Positions 54,518 through 63,519 of a stretch of DNA of 64,000 bases are shown one piece after another. This DNA is from Aromatoleum aromaticum EbN1 (GTDB lineage Bacteria > Pseudomonadota > Gammaproteobacteria > Burkholderiales > Rhodocyclaceae), in the NCBI RefSeq assembly GCF_000025965.1, contig NC_006513.1:1178001-1242000 (forward strand), in the 5' to 3' direction. The notes below the pieces were generated by a model. It searched no databases and was not told where the DNA came from. It was given only the letters and a program-made list of their open reading frames with translations. Within the stretch, counting starts at the first letter, position 1. Every line of letters begins with the position of its first letter. The position numbers and the translations under genes were made by a program.

Positions 54518-56488
54518 TCAGATCCGCACGCCGAGCCGGTAGCCTTCGTGGATCGCGGCGTCGAGCCCGCGCGCGATGACCGCGTCGCCAGCACCGTGCA
54601 GCTCATCGACCATCCACTGGAATTCGTGGAACAGGTCGTGGTTCGCCTTGCGCGGCCCGGACACGATGACGGTGTCGGCTTCGACGAAAATCTCCTCGCC
54701 TTTGCCGTTCTTCACTGTCGCGCCTTCGACCGTGACTTTCGTCAGCACCGACGACGTCAGCGTGCGGATGCCGAGTTCCTCGATCCACGCCGAGTGGCGC
54801 CACTTGAACGACGGCATGACGTCGCCGGCGATGCGCTTGTCTTCCTCGACGAGCACGACTTCGTGGCCCTGCTTGCACAGCGATTCGGCCAGCGTCAGGC
54901 CGATCTTGCCGGCGCCGACCATGACGATGCGCTTGCCCGGAGTCACTTTGCCGGTCGCAACGTCGAGCGCATCGACGAGCTGCTCATGGCCTTCAATGTG
55001 ACGATAGGCTTTCATGTCGGTGCGCGAGCCGGCCGCGACGATGCACACGTCGAACTGGTGCAGGATGCTGCGCATGAACTTCGCGTTCGCCTCGGTGTTG
55101 AAGCGCACGTCGATCTCCATCTTGCGCGCCATCGTCTCGTAGTACTTGATCACCGAGATCAGGTCGTCGGGCCGCGCGAGATCGTTCGCCGCATAGCCGG
55201 CGAGGCTGCCGCCGATGCGGTCGCCTTTCTCGAACACGGTCACCTCGTGGCCGCGGCGCTTCGCGGTGATCGCCGCTTCCATGCCGGCGGGGCCGGCGCC
55301 GATGATCATGATCTTCTTCTTCACCGCAGCGGGCGTGACGTGGTATTCGGGCTCGACTTCGTGGCCGAGCGCCGGGTTCATCGCGCAGGTGTAAGGCAGG
55401 TCGCGGAACAGGCGCGACAGGCAGTTCAGCGAGCCGATGCAGCGGCGCACCTCGTCGAGCCGGTCTTCGGCCGCCTTGTGCAAGAGCTCCGGGTCGGCGA
55501 GCATCGGGCGGCACACTTCCCAGTAGTCGAACACGCCGTCGGCGATGCACTGGTTCGCCATCACCGGGTCGGGCAGGCGGTTGCCGAACGTGATCAAGGT
55601 GTTCGGGAAAAGTTTCTTCGCTTTCGCCGACAGGTAGTTCCAGTGCCCCGGCGCGACGTCGCGGCCGATCGACGATTCCGGCGCTTCCTGCCAGCCGACG
55701 GTCACCGAAATCATGTCGACGCCCGAATCGACCGCCTGCTGCATCAGCTCGAAGCACTCGTCTTCGCTGTTGCCGCCCCAGCGGTCCATCAGCTCGGCAC
55801 CGTTCAGGCGCACGACGAGCGGATGCTCGGGAGTGGCCTGCTTGATCGAGTCGATCAGTTCGCGCATGAAGCGGCCGCGGTTCTCGATCGAGCCGCCGTA
55901 TTCGTCGGTGCGCTGGTTCGTGAAGCGCGAGTTGAAGTTCGCCAGCAGATAGCCCATGAAGCTGGTCACTTCGGTGCCGTCGAAGCCCGCGCGGATCGCG
56001 CGTTTCGCGGCATCCGCGTGTTGGCCGATGATCGCGCGGATCTGCTCCTTCGTGACTTCCCTCGGCGGGCGGAAATGCGGCAGCGTCTGCGGCACGACCG
56101 ACGGCTGGATGCAGTAGCCCAGGTCGATGCCCCCGTAGCGCCCGGCGTGCAGGATCTGCTGGATTGCGACCGCGCCGCCGTCGTGGATGTACTGCGCGAT
56201 GGTCTCGAATTGCGGCAGGAACTTGTCGTCGAACAGCGCCACCTGGCGGAAGTACGATTTGCCTTCGCCGAGCGGGTCCGGGTATGCGCCCTGGTTCGTG
56301 ATGATGCCGGCGCCGGTCGCGGCGATGACGCGCATGCGGGCGAGTTCGCGCGGCGTGATGTAGCCGTCGCGCGTGTTGTAGTTCGACACGCAGCACGCGC
56401 CGTACTTGACCATGTTCTTGGTCGGATACTTGCCGATCTGGCCGGGTTTGAACAGATGGGGGAGCTTGAGCTCGCCGGGTCGGGTCAT
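54518..56488 (-). CDS. NADH:flavin oxidoreductase / 2,4-dienoyl-CoA-reductase-like Fe-S flavoenzyme
   Basis: 656 residues. Old-yellow-enzyme TIM barrel (residues about 10-370; 'GYLLANFNSRFTNQRTDEYGGSIENRGRF', the classic motif), then FAD/NAD(P) domains 'KIMIIGAGPAGMEAAITAKRRGHEVTVFEKGDRIGGSL' and 'KRIVMVGAGKIGLTLAESL'. This is the TMADH/FadH/BaiCD family with an FMN and a 4Fe-4S cluster. In the cluster motif C350-x2-S353-x2-C356-x11-C368, Ser replaces the second Cys of the family pattern, so the cluster may be altered or absent. Probably reduces an unsaturated or aromatic-derived acid or ester; substrate unknown. Confidence 0.87.
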   Translation of the reverse strand: MTRPGELKLPHLFKPGQIGKYPTKNMVKYGACCVSNYNTRDGYITPRELARMRVIAATGAGIITNQGAYPDPLGEGKSYFRQVALFDDKFLPQFETIAQYIHDGGAVAIQQILHAGRYGGIDLGYCIQPSVVPQTLPHFRPPREVTKEQIRAIIGQHADAAKRAIRAGFDGTEVTSFMGYLLANFNSRFTNQRTDEYGGSIENRGRFMRELIDSIKQATPEHPLVVRLNGAELMDRWGGNSEDECFELMQQAVDSGVDMISVTVGWQEAPESSIGRDVAPGHWNYLSAKAKKLFPNTLITFGNRLPDPVMANQCIADGVFDYWEVCRPMLADPELLHKAAEDRLDEVRRCIGSLNCLSRLFRDLPYTCAMNPALGHEVEPEYHVTPAAVKKKIMIIGAGPAGMEAAITAKRRGHEVTVFEKGDRIGGSLAGYAANDLARPDDLISVIKYYETMARKMEIDVRFNTEANAKFMRSILHQFDVCIVAAGSRTDMKAYRHIEGHEQLVDALDVATGKVTPGKRIVMVGAGKIGLTLAESLCKQGHEVVLVEEDKRIAGDVMPSFKWRHSAWIEELGIRTLTSSVLTKVTVEGATVKNGKGEEIFVEADTVIVSGPRKANHDLFHEFQWMVDELHGAGDAVIARGLDAAIHEGYRLGVRI

Positions 56489-56636
56489 GCGGGTCTCCAG
56501 TGGATTTCGTTGCTCATGAACGAAGCGTTGCAGGGATATGGGTAAAAACGGGGGTAAAAACGGGTCGGCGGGCCGGAGCGGGGAGCGCGCGGGAACTGCG
56601 CGACGCCCACCGCTCCATGCCGATTGCGTAGCAGCC

Positions 56637-56882
56637 TCACGCGGCGACGGTCGCGGTCTTTCGTCCTTTCACCGGCGGAAGGGAGTCCATGAACGCCCTC
56701 AGGCTGTCGCCCTGCATCTCGCGGATGAGCGCGACGACTTCGCCCAGCGACGAGGCGCACACGCACGAACAGACCGCGGGGAAGTCGCCCCTGCTGCGCG
56801 CCTCCGGCGCGGGCGCGTCGGCGGCCGCGTCCTCTTGCTCCAGTTCCTGAATGAGCGTCATCACATTGCCCAGTGCTGTCAT
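56637..56882 (-). CDS. Small protein opening the maturation/flavin operon
   Basis: 81 residues MTALGNVMTLIQELEQEDAAADAPAPEA then 'FPAVCSCVCASSLGEVVALIREMQGDSLRAFMDSL'. It contains a Cys-rich 'CSCVC' and two short amphipathic helices. I do not recognise the family. Its first residues and leader (AGGAGG) match those of the thioesterase gene at 21769. It is the first gene after the shared promoter element and is followed by the flavoenzyme. Confidence 0.65.
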   Translation of the reverse strand: MTALGNVMTLIQELEQEDAAADAPAPEARSRGDFPAVCSCVCASSLGEVVALIREMQGDSLRAFMDSLPPVKGRKTATVAA

Positions 56883-56938
56883 GGCCTTTCCTCCTTCCAC
56901 GAATCCACCTCGTCATCGAGGCGGCTGAATATGGATTC

Positions 56939-56985
56939 AATATAACCATGCACTGTTTGCGGCACCCCCCCCATGCGGGAGGGGT
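56939..56985 (-). promoter_or_regulatory. Promoter of the maturation/flavin operon: CCCC/GGGG dyad plus TTATATT
   Basis: Minus strand: ACCCCTCCC-GCAT-GGGGGGGGT, then after the same spacing TTATATT, as at 21824-21870. About three quarters of the surrounding 60 bases agree between the two loci. It lies 57 bp upstream of the first gene. Confidence 0.6.
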
Positions 56986-57132
56986 TTGCGTCGCCGATAG
57001 CCGCATTCCGGCGGCACTGCAATCACCGCTCGAGAGGGATTGATCGACGTCAAGGAAGCGGCTGTCGCTTCCGCCAGCATGCAGTTCGATACACAGTGGA
57101 TGAACATTCCCGCAACAGACCAGGAGGACATC

Positions 57133-58575
57133 ATGACGGAACATTCGAAACTCACCACGGCTGCGGGTTGCCCCGTCGTCGATAACCAGAACGTCATGAC
57201 CGCCGGACCGCGCGGCCCGCAGTTGTTGCAGGACGTGTGGTTTCTCGAAAAGCTCGCCCACTTCGATCGCGAAGTGATTCCCGAGCGCCGCATGCATGCG
57301 AAAGGCTCCGGCGCCTACGGCACTTTCACCGTCACCAACGACATCACGCGGTACACGCGCGCGAAGCTCTTCTCCGAACTCGGCAAGAAAACCGATCTGT
57401 TCGTGCGGTTTTCCACCGTCGCGGGCGAACGCGGGGCGGCGGACGCGGAGCGGGACATCCGGGGCTTCGCGGTGAAGTTCTACACCGAGGAGGGAAACTG
57501 GGATCTCGTGGGCAACAACACGCCGGTGTTCTTCATGCGCGATCCGCTCAAGTTCCCGGACCTCAATCACGCGGTCAAGCGCGACCCGCGGACGAACCTG
57601 CGCAGCGCACGCAACAACTGGGATTTCTGGACTTCGCTCCCGGAGGCCCTGCACCAGGTCACCATCGTGATGAGCGACCGCGGCATCCCCGCGTCCTACC
57701 GCGAGATGCACGGATTCGGCTCGCACACCTTCAGCCTCATCAATGCGAACAACGAGCGCTACTGGGTCAAGTTCCACATGGAGTCGCTGCAGGGGATCCG
57801 CAACCTTACCGACGCGGAAGCCGAAGCGGCGATCGGCAAATGCCGCGAGACGCACCAGCGCGACCTGTTCGACGCGATCGAAAGGGGCGACTTCCCGAAG
57901 TGGAAGTTCTGCGTGCAGGTGATGCCCGAAGCGGACGCCGCGAAGGTTCCGTACCATCCGTTCGATCTCACGAAAGTCTGGCCGCACAAGGACTACCCGC
58001 TGATCGAGGTCGGCATCCTCGAACTCAATCGCAACCCGGCCAACTACTTCGCGGAAGTCGAGCAGGCGGCATTCAACCCGGCCAACGTCGTGCCCGGCAT
58101 CGGCTTCTCGCCCGACAAGATGCTGCAGGGCCGGCTTTTTTCGTACGGCGATGCGCAGCGCTACCGCCTCGGCGTCAATCACGTGCACATCCCGGTCAAT
58201 GCGCCGCGTTGCCCGGCGCACAGCTATCACCGCGATGGCGCGATGCGCGTGGATGCCAATTACGGCGCGACTCTCGGCTACGAGCCCAACAGCTACGGCG
58301 AGTGGCAGGAGCAGCCCGATTTCCGCGAGCCGCCGCTCGCGCTCGGCGGGGCGGCCGACCACTGGGACTTTCGAAAGGACGACGACGACTACTATTCGCA
58401 GCCGCGCGCGCTGTTCCGGCTGATGACGCCGGAGCAACGCCAGACGTTGTTCGAAAACACCGCCCGGGCGATGGGCGACGCCCCGCTCGAAATCAAGCAG
58501 CGCCATGTCGAGAACTGCTCACGGTGCGATCCGGCGTATGGCGCGGGCGTCGCGAAAGCGCTCGATCTCGGCTGA
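57133..58575 (+). CDS. katA: Monofunctional (clade 3-type) heme catalase
   Basis: 480 residues, small-subunit catalase. The catalytic His is in '[16 protein letters not shown]', the Asn in '[28 protein letters not shown]', and the proximal Tyr in '[18 protein letters not shown]'. Starts [15 protein letters not shown] after AGGAGG; the longer frame from 57040 has no ribosome site. Detoxifies H2O2; note that the acyl-CoA dehydrogenase of the iaa cluster is reported to use O2 and give H2O2. Divergent from the maturation operon. Confidence 0.92.
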   Translation: MTEHSKLTTAAGCPVVDNQNVMTAGPRGPQLLQDVWFLEKLAHFDREVIPERRMHAKGSGAYGTFTVTNDITRYTRAKLFSELGKKTDLFVRFSTVAGERGAADAERDIRGFAVKFYTEEGNWDLVGNNTPVFFMRDPLKFPDLNHAVKRDPRTNLRSARNNWDFWTSLPEALHQVTIVMSDRGIPASYREMHGFGSHTFSLINANNERYWVKFHMESLQGIRNLTDAEAEAAIGKCRETHQRDLFDAIERGDFPKWKFCVQVMPEADAAKVPYHPFDLTKVWPHKDYPLIEVGILELNRNPANYFAEVEQAAFNPANVVPGIGFSPDKMLQGRLFSYGDAQRYRLGVNHVHIPVNAPRCPAHSYHRDGAMRVDANYGATLGYEPNSYGEWQEQPDFREPPLALGGAADHWDFRKDDDDYYSQPRALFRLMTPEQRQTLFENTARAMGDAPLEIKQRHVENCSRCDPAYGAGVAKALDLG

Positions 58576-58596
58576 GTCCCGAACCGCCGCTCGCGG

Positions 58597-58840
58597 CGCC
58601 GCGGCATAAACTCGCGGCGTCCGGCGGTCGGCCTTCGAGGGCAAATTCCTTGACGTTCAGGTCATCCCACGGCTTCGCGCACTTGTCGGCGGCATCCCAG
58701 ACGTAGATCTTGCCGTCGGCGTTGCGGACGAAATAGCCGTCCGGGCCGACGAGATGCGGCGCGTTCGTGTCCTTCTCCAGGAACTCCGCGTCGTAGAGCT
58801 CGTTGACCAGCACATGACACAGGCCCAGCGCGAACTGCCG
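58597..58840 (-). pseudogene. Remnant of a molybdopterin oxidoreductase (DMSO-reductase superfamily)
   Basis: A minus-strand fragment encodes 'FALGLCHVLVNELYDAEFLEKDTNAPHLVGPDGYFVR' and on to 'WDAADKCAKPWDD', which reads like the interior of a DMSOR-family catalytic subunit (the region after the Moco-binding domain). It has no start or stop of its own and no cofactor motifs, and the surrounding 480 bp contain no other protein-like sequence. Probably a decayed relic of a larger gene. Confidence 0.5.
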
Positions 58841-59054
58841 GTCGGCCGCCGGGCGGAAGACCCCGGAAGAACGCGGCGCGAAGAATGCAGGCCTGGGCAT
58901 CTGGCAGCGTCGGGATCGCGCTTCCACTGCCGCAGTTGCCTGCAGTTGCCAATCCGTTCGCTCGCCGGCAGCATGCAGGCGGGCACCAGGACCTTTCCGC
59001 CCGCTTTTCTGACGCTCCCTGAATCACTCCTTCCAACCCGGCTGCTCCCGCCCG

Positions 59055-60236
59055 ATGAACCACCGCGAACGCCTTCTCGAACTGCAGTCGGTGCTGCTGC
59101 AATACCAGTCGCTATGGCGGCCGCAGCCTTTTCACGTCCGGCGCCCTGAATGGTGCGATCAGTGGCCGATGCTGGCCGAAGCGGTGCTCGGGTTCGACGA
59201 ACCCGCGCTCGAGCGATTCACCGCCGATCCCGCCGCGTGCCGCGCGTGGCTCACGCTCCGGCTGCCGGCAGCTGCCACGCTCGAGCTGTTGTGCGACATA
59301 CCGGCGCTCGTCCCGCGCGTGCTGCCGCCTGTCGACACCCGGTTCGACTGGTCGATTCCCGGACGCAAGCGCGAGCAGGTCGAAGCTTTCGCCGCGCACG
59401 GGCATGCCGCACAGGCGCCGTTGCTCGAATGGTGTGCCGGCAAAGGGCACTTGGGAAGGCGCCTCGCGCTCGCCGACCGGGTGCCGGTCCGCTCGCTGGA
59501 ACTCGACCCGACGCTGTGCGAAGCGGCGCAACGCCTCGCACAGCGCGCCGGCGTCCAGCAGACCGTGCTGTGCGCAGACGCGCTCGCGCCGGGGTCGCGA
59601 ACACACGTTCGCGGCCACACCGTCGTCGCGCTGCATGCGTGCGGCGAACTGCACCGCACGCTGGTGCGCTCCGCCGCCGCCGACCGCGCGCACAGCTACC
59701 GCATCGCGCCCTGCTGCTATCACCTCGGCGCCGACGGCGGCTACCGCCCGCTCAGTTCAGAAGCTTCGCTGCCGCTCGACGCCGCCGCGCTGCGCCTCGC
59801 GGTGACCGAGACCGTCACTGCGCCCCGCCACGTGCGCCAACGCCTCGCCCGCGACCAGGCGTGGAAGCTCGGCTTCATCGCGCTGCGCAACGCGCTCGAA
59901 GGCGAGGCGGCCCGCCTTTTCCGCCCGGTGCCGTCATCCTGGCTGTCGGGCGACTTCGCCGGCTTCTGCGCAGCCCTCGCGCAGCGCGAGCGCGTGCATC
60001 TCCCGGCCGCAATCGACTGGACGCACTGGCTCACAACCGGCGAGCGCCGCCGCGCCGAAGTGCGGCGCTTCGAGCTCGTTCGTCACGCGTTCCGGCGCGG
60101 GCTGGAGACGTGGCTCGTCATGGATATCGCGCTGGGATTCGAAGAGGCGGGGTTCGACGTCGAAGTCGGCACCTTCTGCGCTCGCGCGCTGACGCCGCGA
60201 AATCTGTTGGTGCTCGCCCGGCGGCGGGAGATGTAG
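59055..60236 (+). CDS. SAM-dependent methyltransferase (Methyltransf_32/PF13679-like)
   Basis: 393 residues. SAM-binding motif I is 'LLEWCAGKGHLGRRLAL', with the acidic end of strand 2 in 'VRSLELDPTLCEAA' and 'HTVVALHACGELHRTLVRSA' as motif IV. A Cys pair 'APCCYHL' follows. Resembles the GSTCD-like, uncharacterised RNA-methyltransferase group. Stands alone; start ATG chosen by frame and codon use. Confidence 0.8.
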   Translation: MNHRERLLELQSVLLQYQSLWRPQPFHVRRPEWCDQWPMLAEAVLGFDEPALERFTADPAACRAWLTLRLPAAATLELLCDIPALVPRVLPPVDTRFDWSIPGRKREQVEAFAAHGHAAQAPLLEWCAGKGHLGRRLALADRVPVRSLELDPTLCEAAQRLAQRAGVQQTVLCADALAPGSRTHVRGHTVVALHACGELHRTLVRSAAADRAHSYRIAPCCYHLGADGGYRPLSSEASLPLDAAALRLAVTETVTAPRHVRQRLARDQAWKLGFIALRNALEGEAARLFRPVPSSWLSGDFAGFCAALAQRERVHLPAAIDWTHWLTTGERRRAEVRRFELVRHAFRRGLETWLVMDIALGFEEAGFDVEVGTFCARALTPRNLLVLARRREM

Positions 60237-60413
60237 CGTTTCCGATCCGATGCCGGTCCGTCACGTTCTTTCTTGAACGTCGATTTCACAGGCGGGGCGG
60301 CCGACGCTGTAGCGGCCCCTGATCAACAATGCGTATTCCCTTTAAGACCCGGTTTGAGCTATGTTGAAGGACGATTTCAAGGTGCTGCTGCCCGGGACCA
60401 CGAGGAGAACGCA

Positions 60414-60881
60414 ATGAAAGGCGACAATCAAGTAATTGATCATTTGAACGCGTTGCTGTCGGGCGAAATGACGTCGGTAGATCAGTATTTCATCCATTCA
60501 AGGATGTACGACAACTGGGGGCTGCCCAAGCTGCACGAACGGATTGCCCATGAAATGTCGGAGGAACTCGAACATGCCTCGGGCCTCATCGCGCGCATCC
60601 TTTTCCTGGAAGGCACGCCGGATCTATCCAAGCGCGACCCTCTGCAGATCGGCCAGACTGTCCCCGAGATGCTGAAGAACGACCTCGCTCTGGAATTGAA
60701 GGTCGTCGCCCACCTGAAGGACGTGATCGCCTACTGCGAAACGGTCAAGGATTACCAGACGCGCGAGATCCTTGAAGGCATGCTGGCTGACACTGAAGAG
60801 GATCACACCTACTGGCTGGAAAAACAGCTCGGTCTGATCGACAAGGTAGGGTTGGAGAATTATCTGCAGTCGCAAATGTGA
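60414..60881 (+). CDS. bfr: Bacterioferritin, heme-Met replaced
   Basis: 155 residues, four-helix ferritin: Glu18, Glu51, His54, Glu94, Glu128 and His131 form an intact di-iron ferroxidase site. The usual heme-ligand Met52 is Leu ('EELEHA' instead of 'DEMKHA'), so this subunit is unlikely to bind heme on its own. Subunits of this type often pair with a second heme-binding one. The ATG follows GAGGAGA. Stores iron in the cytoplasm; neighbour to an iron-type ABC ATPase. Confidence 0.9.
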   Translation: MKGDNQVIDHLNALLSGEMTSVDQYFIHSRMYDNWGLPKLHERIAHEMSEELEHASGLIARILFLEGTPDLSKRDPLQIGQTVPEMLKNDLALELKVVAHLKDVIAYCETVKDYQTREILEGMLADTEEDHTYWLEKQLGLIDKVGLENYLQSQM

Positions 60882-60973
60882 TCCCGTCTTGCGACGAGGG
60901 GCGTTGCTCGGCCGGGCGCGCGTGCACCCGGACCCGCTCTGCCGTGTGGCCGCCTCCCGCGCGGATCGGAATC

Positions 60974-62053
60974 TCAGCACGTCTGCGCCATTGCGCCCGT
61001 TTCGCCATGGAAAGCGATCACGTGGTCGGCATCCAGGCGGATTCCGATGTTCTCGCCGATGGGGTGGTCGTGGTGGCTAGAAACGAGGGAAAACACTCGT
61101 GCCCCGCTCTTCAGTTTCAAGGTGTAGAGAAATTCTGCACCACGGAAAGCCTTGCCCACCACCTGCGCTTTGACGTCGCTCACGTCATCGAGCACGACGT
61201 CGTCCGGGCGTAGCAGGACGTGTACCGGACAGCCGCAGGGACAACCGGCGATGCATTCTTCGGGGACGCATCCGTCGAGGACGCCGAGTTCGATTTTCAC
61301 CTGACGTGGGCCGCGCACCTCGCCCGGCAAGAACACGCCTTCACCGATAAAATCGGCGACGAAACGATTCACCGGGCGATGGTAAAGGTTGTACGGCGAG
61401 TCCCATTGCTGAATATGGCCTTCGTGCATGACCCCGATTTCGTCTGCGACGGCAAAGGCCTCGTTCTGATCGTGCGTGACGAGAATCGCCGTGGTGCCGG
61501 TCACCCTGAGGATTTCGCGCACCTCGCGCGATAGTCTCTCGCGCAAATTCACGTCCAGATTCGAGAACGGTTCATCGAGCAGCAGAATCTGCGGCTTCGC
61601 GGCGAGTGCCCGCGCCAACGCCACGCGCTGCTGCTGGCCGCCCGAAAGCTCGTGCGGAAACGCCCGCCCCAGCGCGCCCAGGCCGACGATTGCAAGCGCC
61701 TCCGAGACCCGCGCGGCTCGCACTCGGGCGGACTGCCGATGCAGTCCAAATCCCACGTTCTCGGCGACCGAGAGATGCGGGAAAAGGGCATAGTCCTGGA
61801 ACACCATGCCGACACCCCGCAGCTCAGGAGGTATGTGGCGCCCAGGACTGCTGACTACCACGCCGCTCAGGGCGATTTCCCCTTCAGCGATCCGTTCGAA
61901 CCCCGCGATGCAGCGCAGCACAGTGGTCTTGCCGCAGCCGGAGGGGCCCAGCAGACACGCAATGCTTCCTTGATCGAGCGAGAACGATAACGATCTTACG
62001 ACCGGCCGATTGCCGTAAGCGCAAGAGACGTTTCTCAGGTCCAGGAGTGGCAT
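60974..62053 (-). CDS. Iron(III)-type ABC transporter ATP-binding protein (FbpC-like)
   Basis: 359 residues. Walker A 'LLGPSGCGKTT', Q-loop 'MVFQDYALFPH', signature 'LSGGQQQRVALARALA', Walker B 'ILLLDEPFSNLD', H-loop 'VTHDQNEA', then a TOBE-type C-terminal domain. That domain has a Cys cluster (262, 267, 271, 273, 275). Family members energise ferric iron uptake. A Fur-box-like sequence lies directly upstream. No permease or binding protein lies in the window. Confidence 0.87.
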   Translation of the reverse strand: MPLLDLRNVSCAYGNRPVVRSLSFSLDQGSIACLLGPSGCGKTTVLRCIAGFERIAEGEIALSGVVVSSPGRHIPPELRGVGMVFQDYALFPHLSVAENVGFGLHRQSARVRAARVSEALAIVGLGALGRAFPHELSGGQQQRVALARALAAKPQILLLDEPFSNLDVNLRERLSREVREILRVTGTTAILVTHDQNEAFAVADEIGVMHEGHIQQWDSPYNLYHRPVNRFVADFIGEGVFLPGEVRGPRQVKIELGVLDGCVPEECIAGCPCGCPVHVLLRPDDVVLDDVSDVKAQVVGKAFRGAEFLYTLKLKSGARVFSLVSSHHDHPIGENIGIRLDADHVIAFHGETGAMAQTC

Positions 62054-62106
62054 GGGAACCGATGTGTCCTACAGGACGAAGTGACGGGTTTGCACAAGAT
62101 GAGATC

Positions 62107-62125
62107 AATTATAATTCTCATTCTC
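62107..62125 (-). promoter_or_regulatory. Fur-box-like sequence upstream of the ABC ATPase
   Basis: Minus strand GAGAATGAGAATTATAATT resembles the GATAATGATAATCATTATC Fur consensus at about 14 of 19 positions, 54 bp before the ATPase start. Confidence 0.65.
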
Positions 62126-62268
62126 AAAAACGCGACAATTCCGGCCCACCGAATTGAAGAGACGCGGACCGGACGGTCGAGTCAGGAGAGGCGCCGGAGT
62201 GGCTTTCCCGTTGCGCTGCGGGTGCGGCCAACCAAGGCAGGGCTCTGTAGTCGCAGCGTTGCAGCGCG

Positions 62269-63519
62269 TCAGCTGCCGTCCGGGGTCGGCGGCGGCCCTT
62301 CGCAGCCGACCCCGCCGTTCGCGCGTGCGCGGACGAAGAGCGGCGCGAGGTAAGCGCAGCACAGCGCAAACGCCAATACCCACGCGACGCTTGCGGCGCT
62401 CATCCACGCAACACCATGGCTGCCCGCTCCCCCGGCGACAGCGCGCATGACGGCGGCGGCAACGAGCAACGCGGCGCTGGCCGGAATCCACCGGCGTTCG
62501 TCGAGCGGGTAGCCGCCATGCGTACGACCGGCGATGCAGACGACGACGAATACGCTCAGGCCGAGCGCCCCCACGGTCAATAGGTGACGCCCGCTGCTGA
62601 CGGCGCCGTCGCCGCCGATCAGCGCGAACCCGATCAGGCCGAAGCCGCTCGCCATCAGGACATACACCAGATACAGCATCAATGGCCAGCGCCGGAAAAG
62701 CGGGCGGCCGACGTGCCAGTCGTTGAGCAGATTGAAGAGCGCCGCCGACGCCGCGAGGGCCAGCCAGCCGCCGAGCCGCACGCCGGGCGCGACGAACTCG
62801 ACGGCGGTGTACAGACCGATGCAGACAATCGCCAGATTGCGCCGCGGCGGACGGGCGCGATATTCATCCCGCAACGTGCCGCCTTTTTCGCGCCACGTGT
62901 CAATCGACGCATTGACGATGCGCATCGAGATGCGACTCAGCGCGACGACGATCAGGATCATCAGCACGCCGAGCGTCGCGTGGAGCCAGCGCGCGGGCGA
63001 CGCGCCGCTCAACGCGTCGGCGTAGAAGCCGGCGACCAGCAGCGTCAGCGCGATCAGCGCCCAGAGAAAAGATAGGTGGCGTCGCTCGGGGTGACGCCAC
63101 AGTCGCGGGGCGAGCAGAAAAATCAGGCCGGCGAGCAGCGCGAGATGGGCGAGCGCCGAGACGATCAACGCGGCCGTGCCAACGGCCCCCGACGCCCAGA
63201 ACGCCACACGCCCCGTCAGCCACGACAGCGCGAGCAGCCGCACCGCGCGCGGGCCGACCGCAGGGCTGCGGGTGAACTCGGGCACCGCGGTGAGCGCGAA
63301 GCCCGCTACCGCCGCGAGTCCGAAGCCGAACAGCAGTTCGTGCGCGTGCCAGACGAAGGCTCCGCCGGGAGTGGCGGGCAGCGGCACGCCCCAGGCGATG
63401 AAGGCGCCCCACGCAAGAACGAGCAGCGGCGCGGACAGCACGGCGAACAGGAAGAAGGAGCGGAAACCGCACAGCCAGACAGGATGATCGAGGGACCACA
63501 GGCGCCGCAGCGTCAACAT
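62269..63519 (-). CDS. nnrS: NnrS family membrane protein (2)
   Basis: 416 residues, about 12 membrane helices, with 'FRSFFLFAVLSAPLLVLAWGAF', 'WHAHELLFGFGLAAVAGFALTAVPEFTRSP' and 'LSRISMRIVNASIDTWR'. More distant in the family than the copy at 46525, but the conserved His-rich first motifs match. Likely part of nitric-oxide tolerance in a denitrifier. Overlaps the partial ABC ATPase stop by a few bases, so they may be one operon. Confidence 0.85.
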   Translation of the reverse strand: MLTLRRLWSLDHPVWLCGFRSFFLFAVLSAPLLVLAWGAFIAWGVPLPATPGGAFVWHAHELLFGFGLAAVAGFALTAVPEFTRSPAVGPRAVRLLALSWLTGRVAFWASGAVGTAALIVSALAHLALLAGLIFLLAPRLWRHPERRHLSFLWALIALTLLVAGFYADALSGASPARWLHATLGVLMILIVVALSRISMRIVNASIDTWREKGGTLRDEYRARPPRRNLAIVCIGLYTAVEFVAPGVRLGGWLALAASAALFNLLNDWHVGRPLFRRWPLMLYLVYVLMASGFGLIGFALIGGDGAVSSGRHLLTVGALGLSVFVVVCIAGRTHGGYPLDERRWIPASAALLVAAAVMRAVAGGAGSHGVAWMSAASVAWVLAFALCCAYLAPLFVRARANGGVGCEGPPPTPDGS

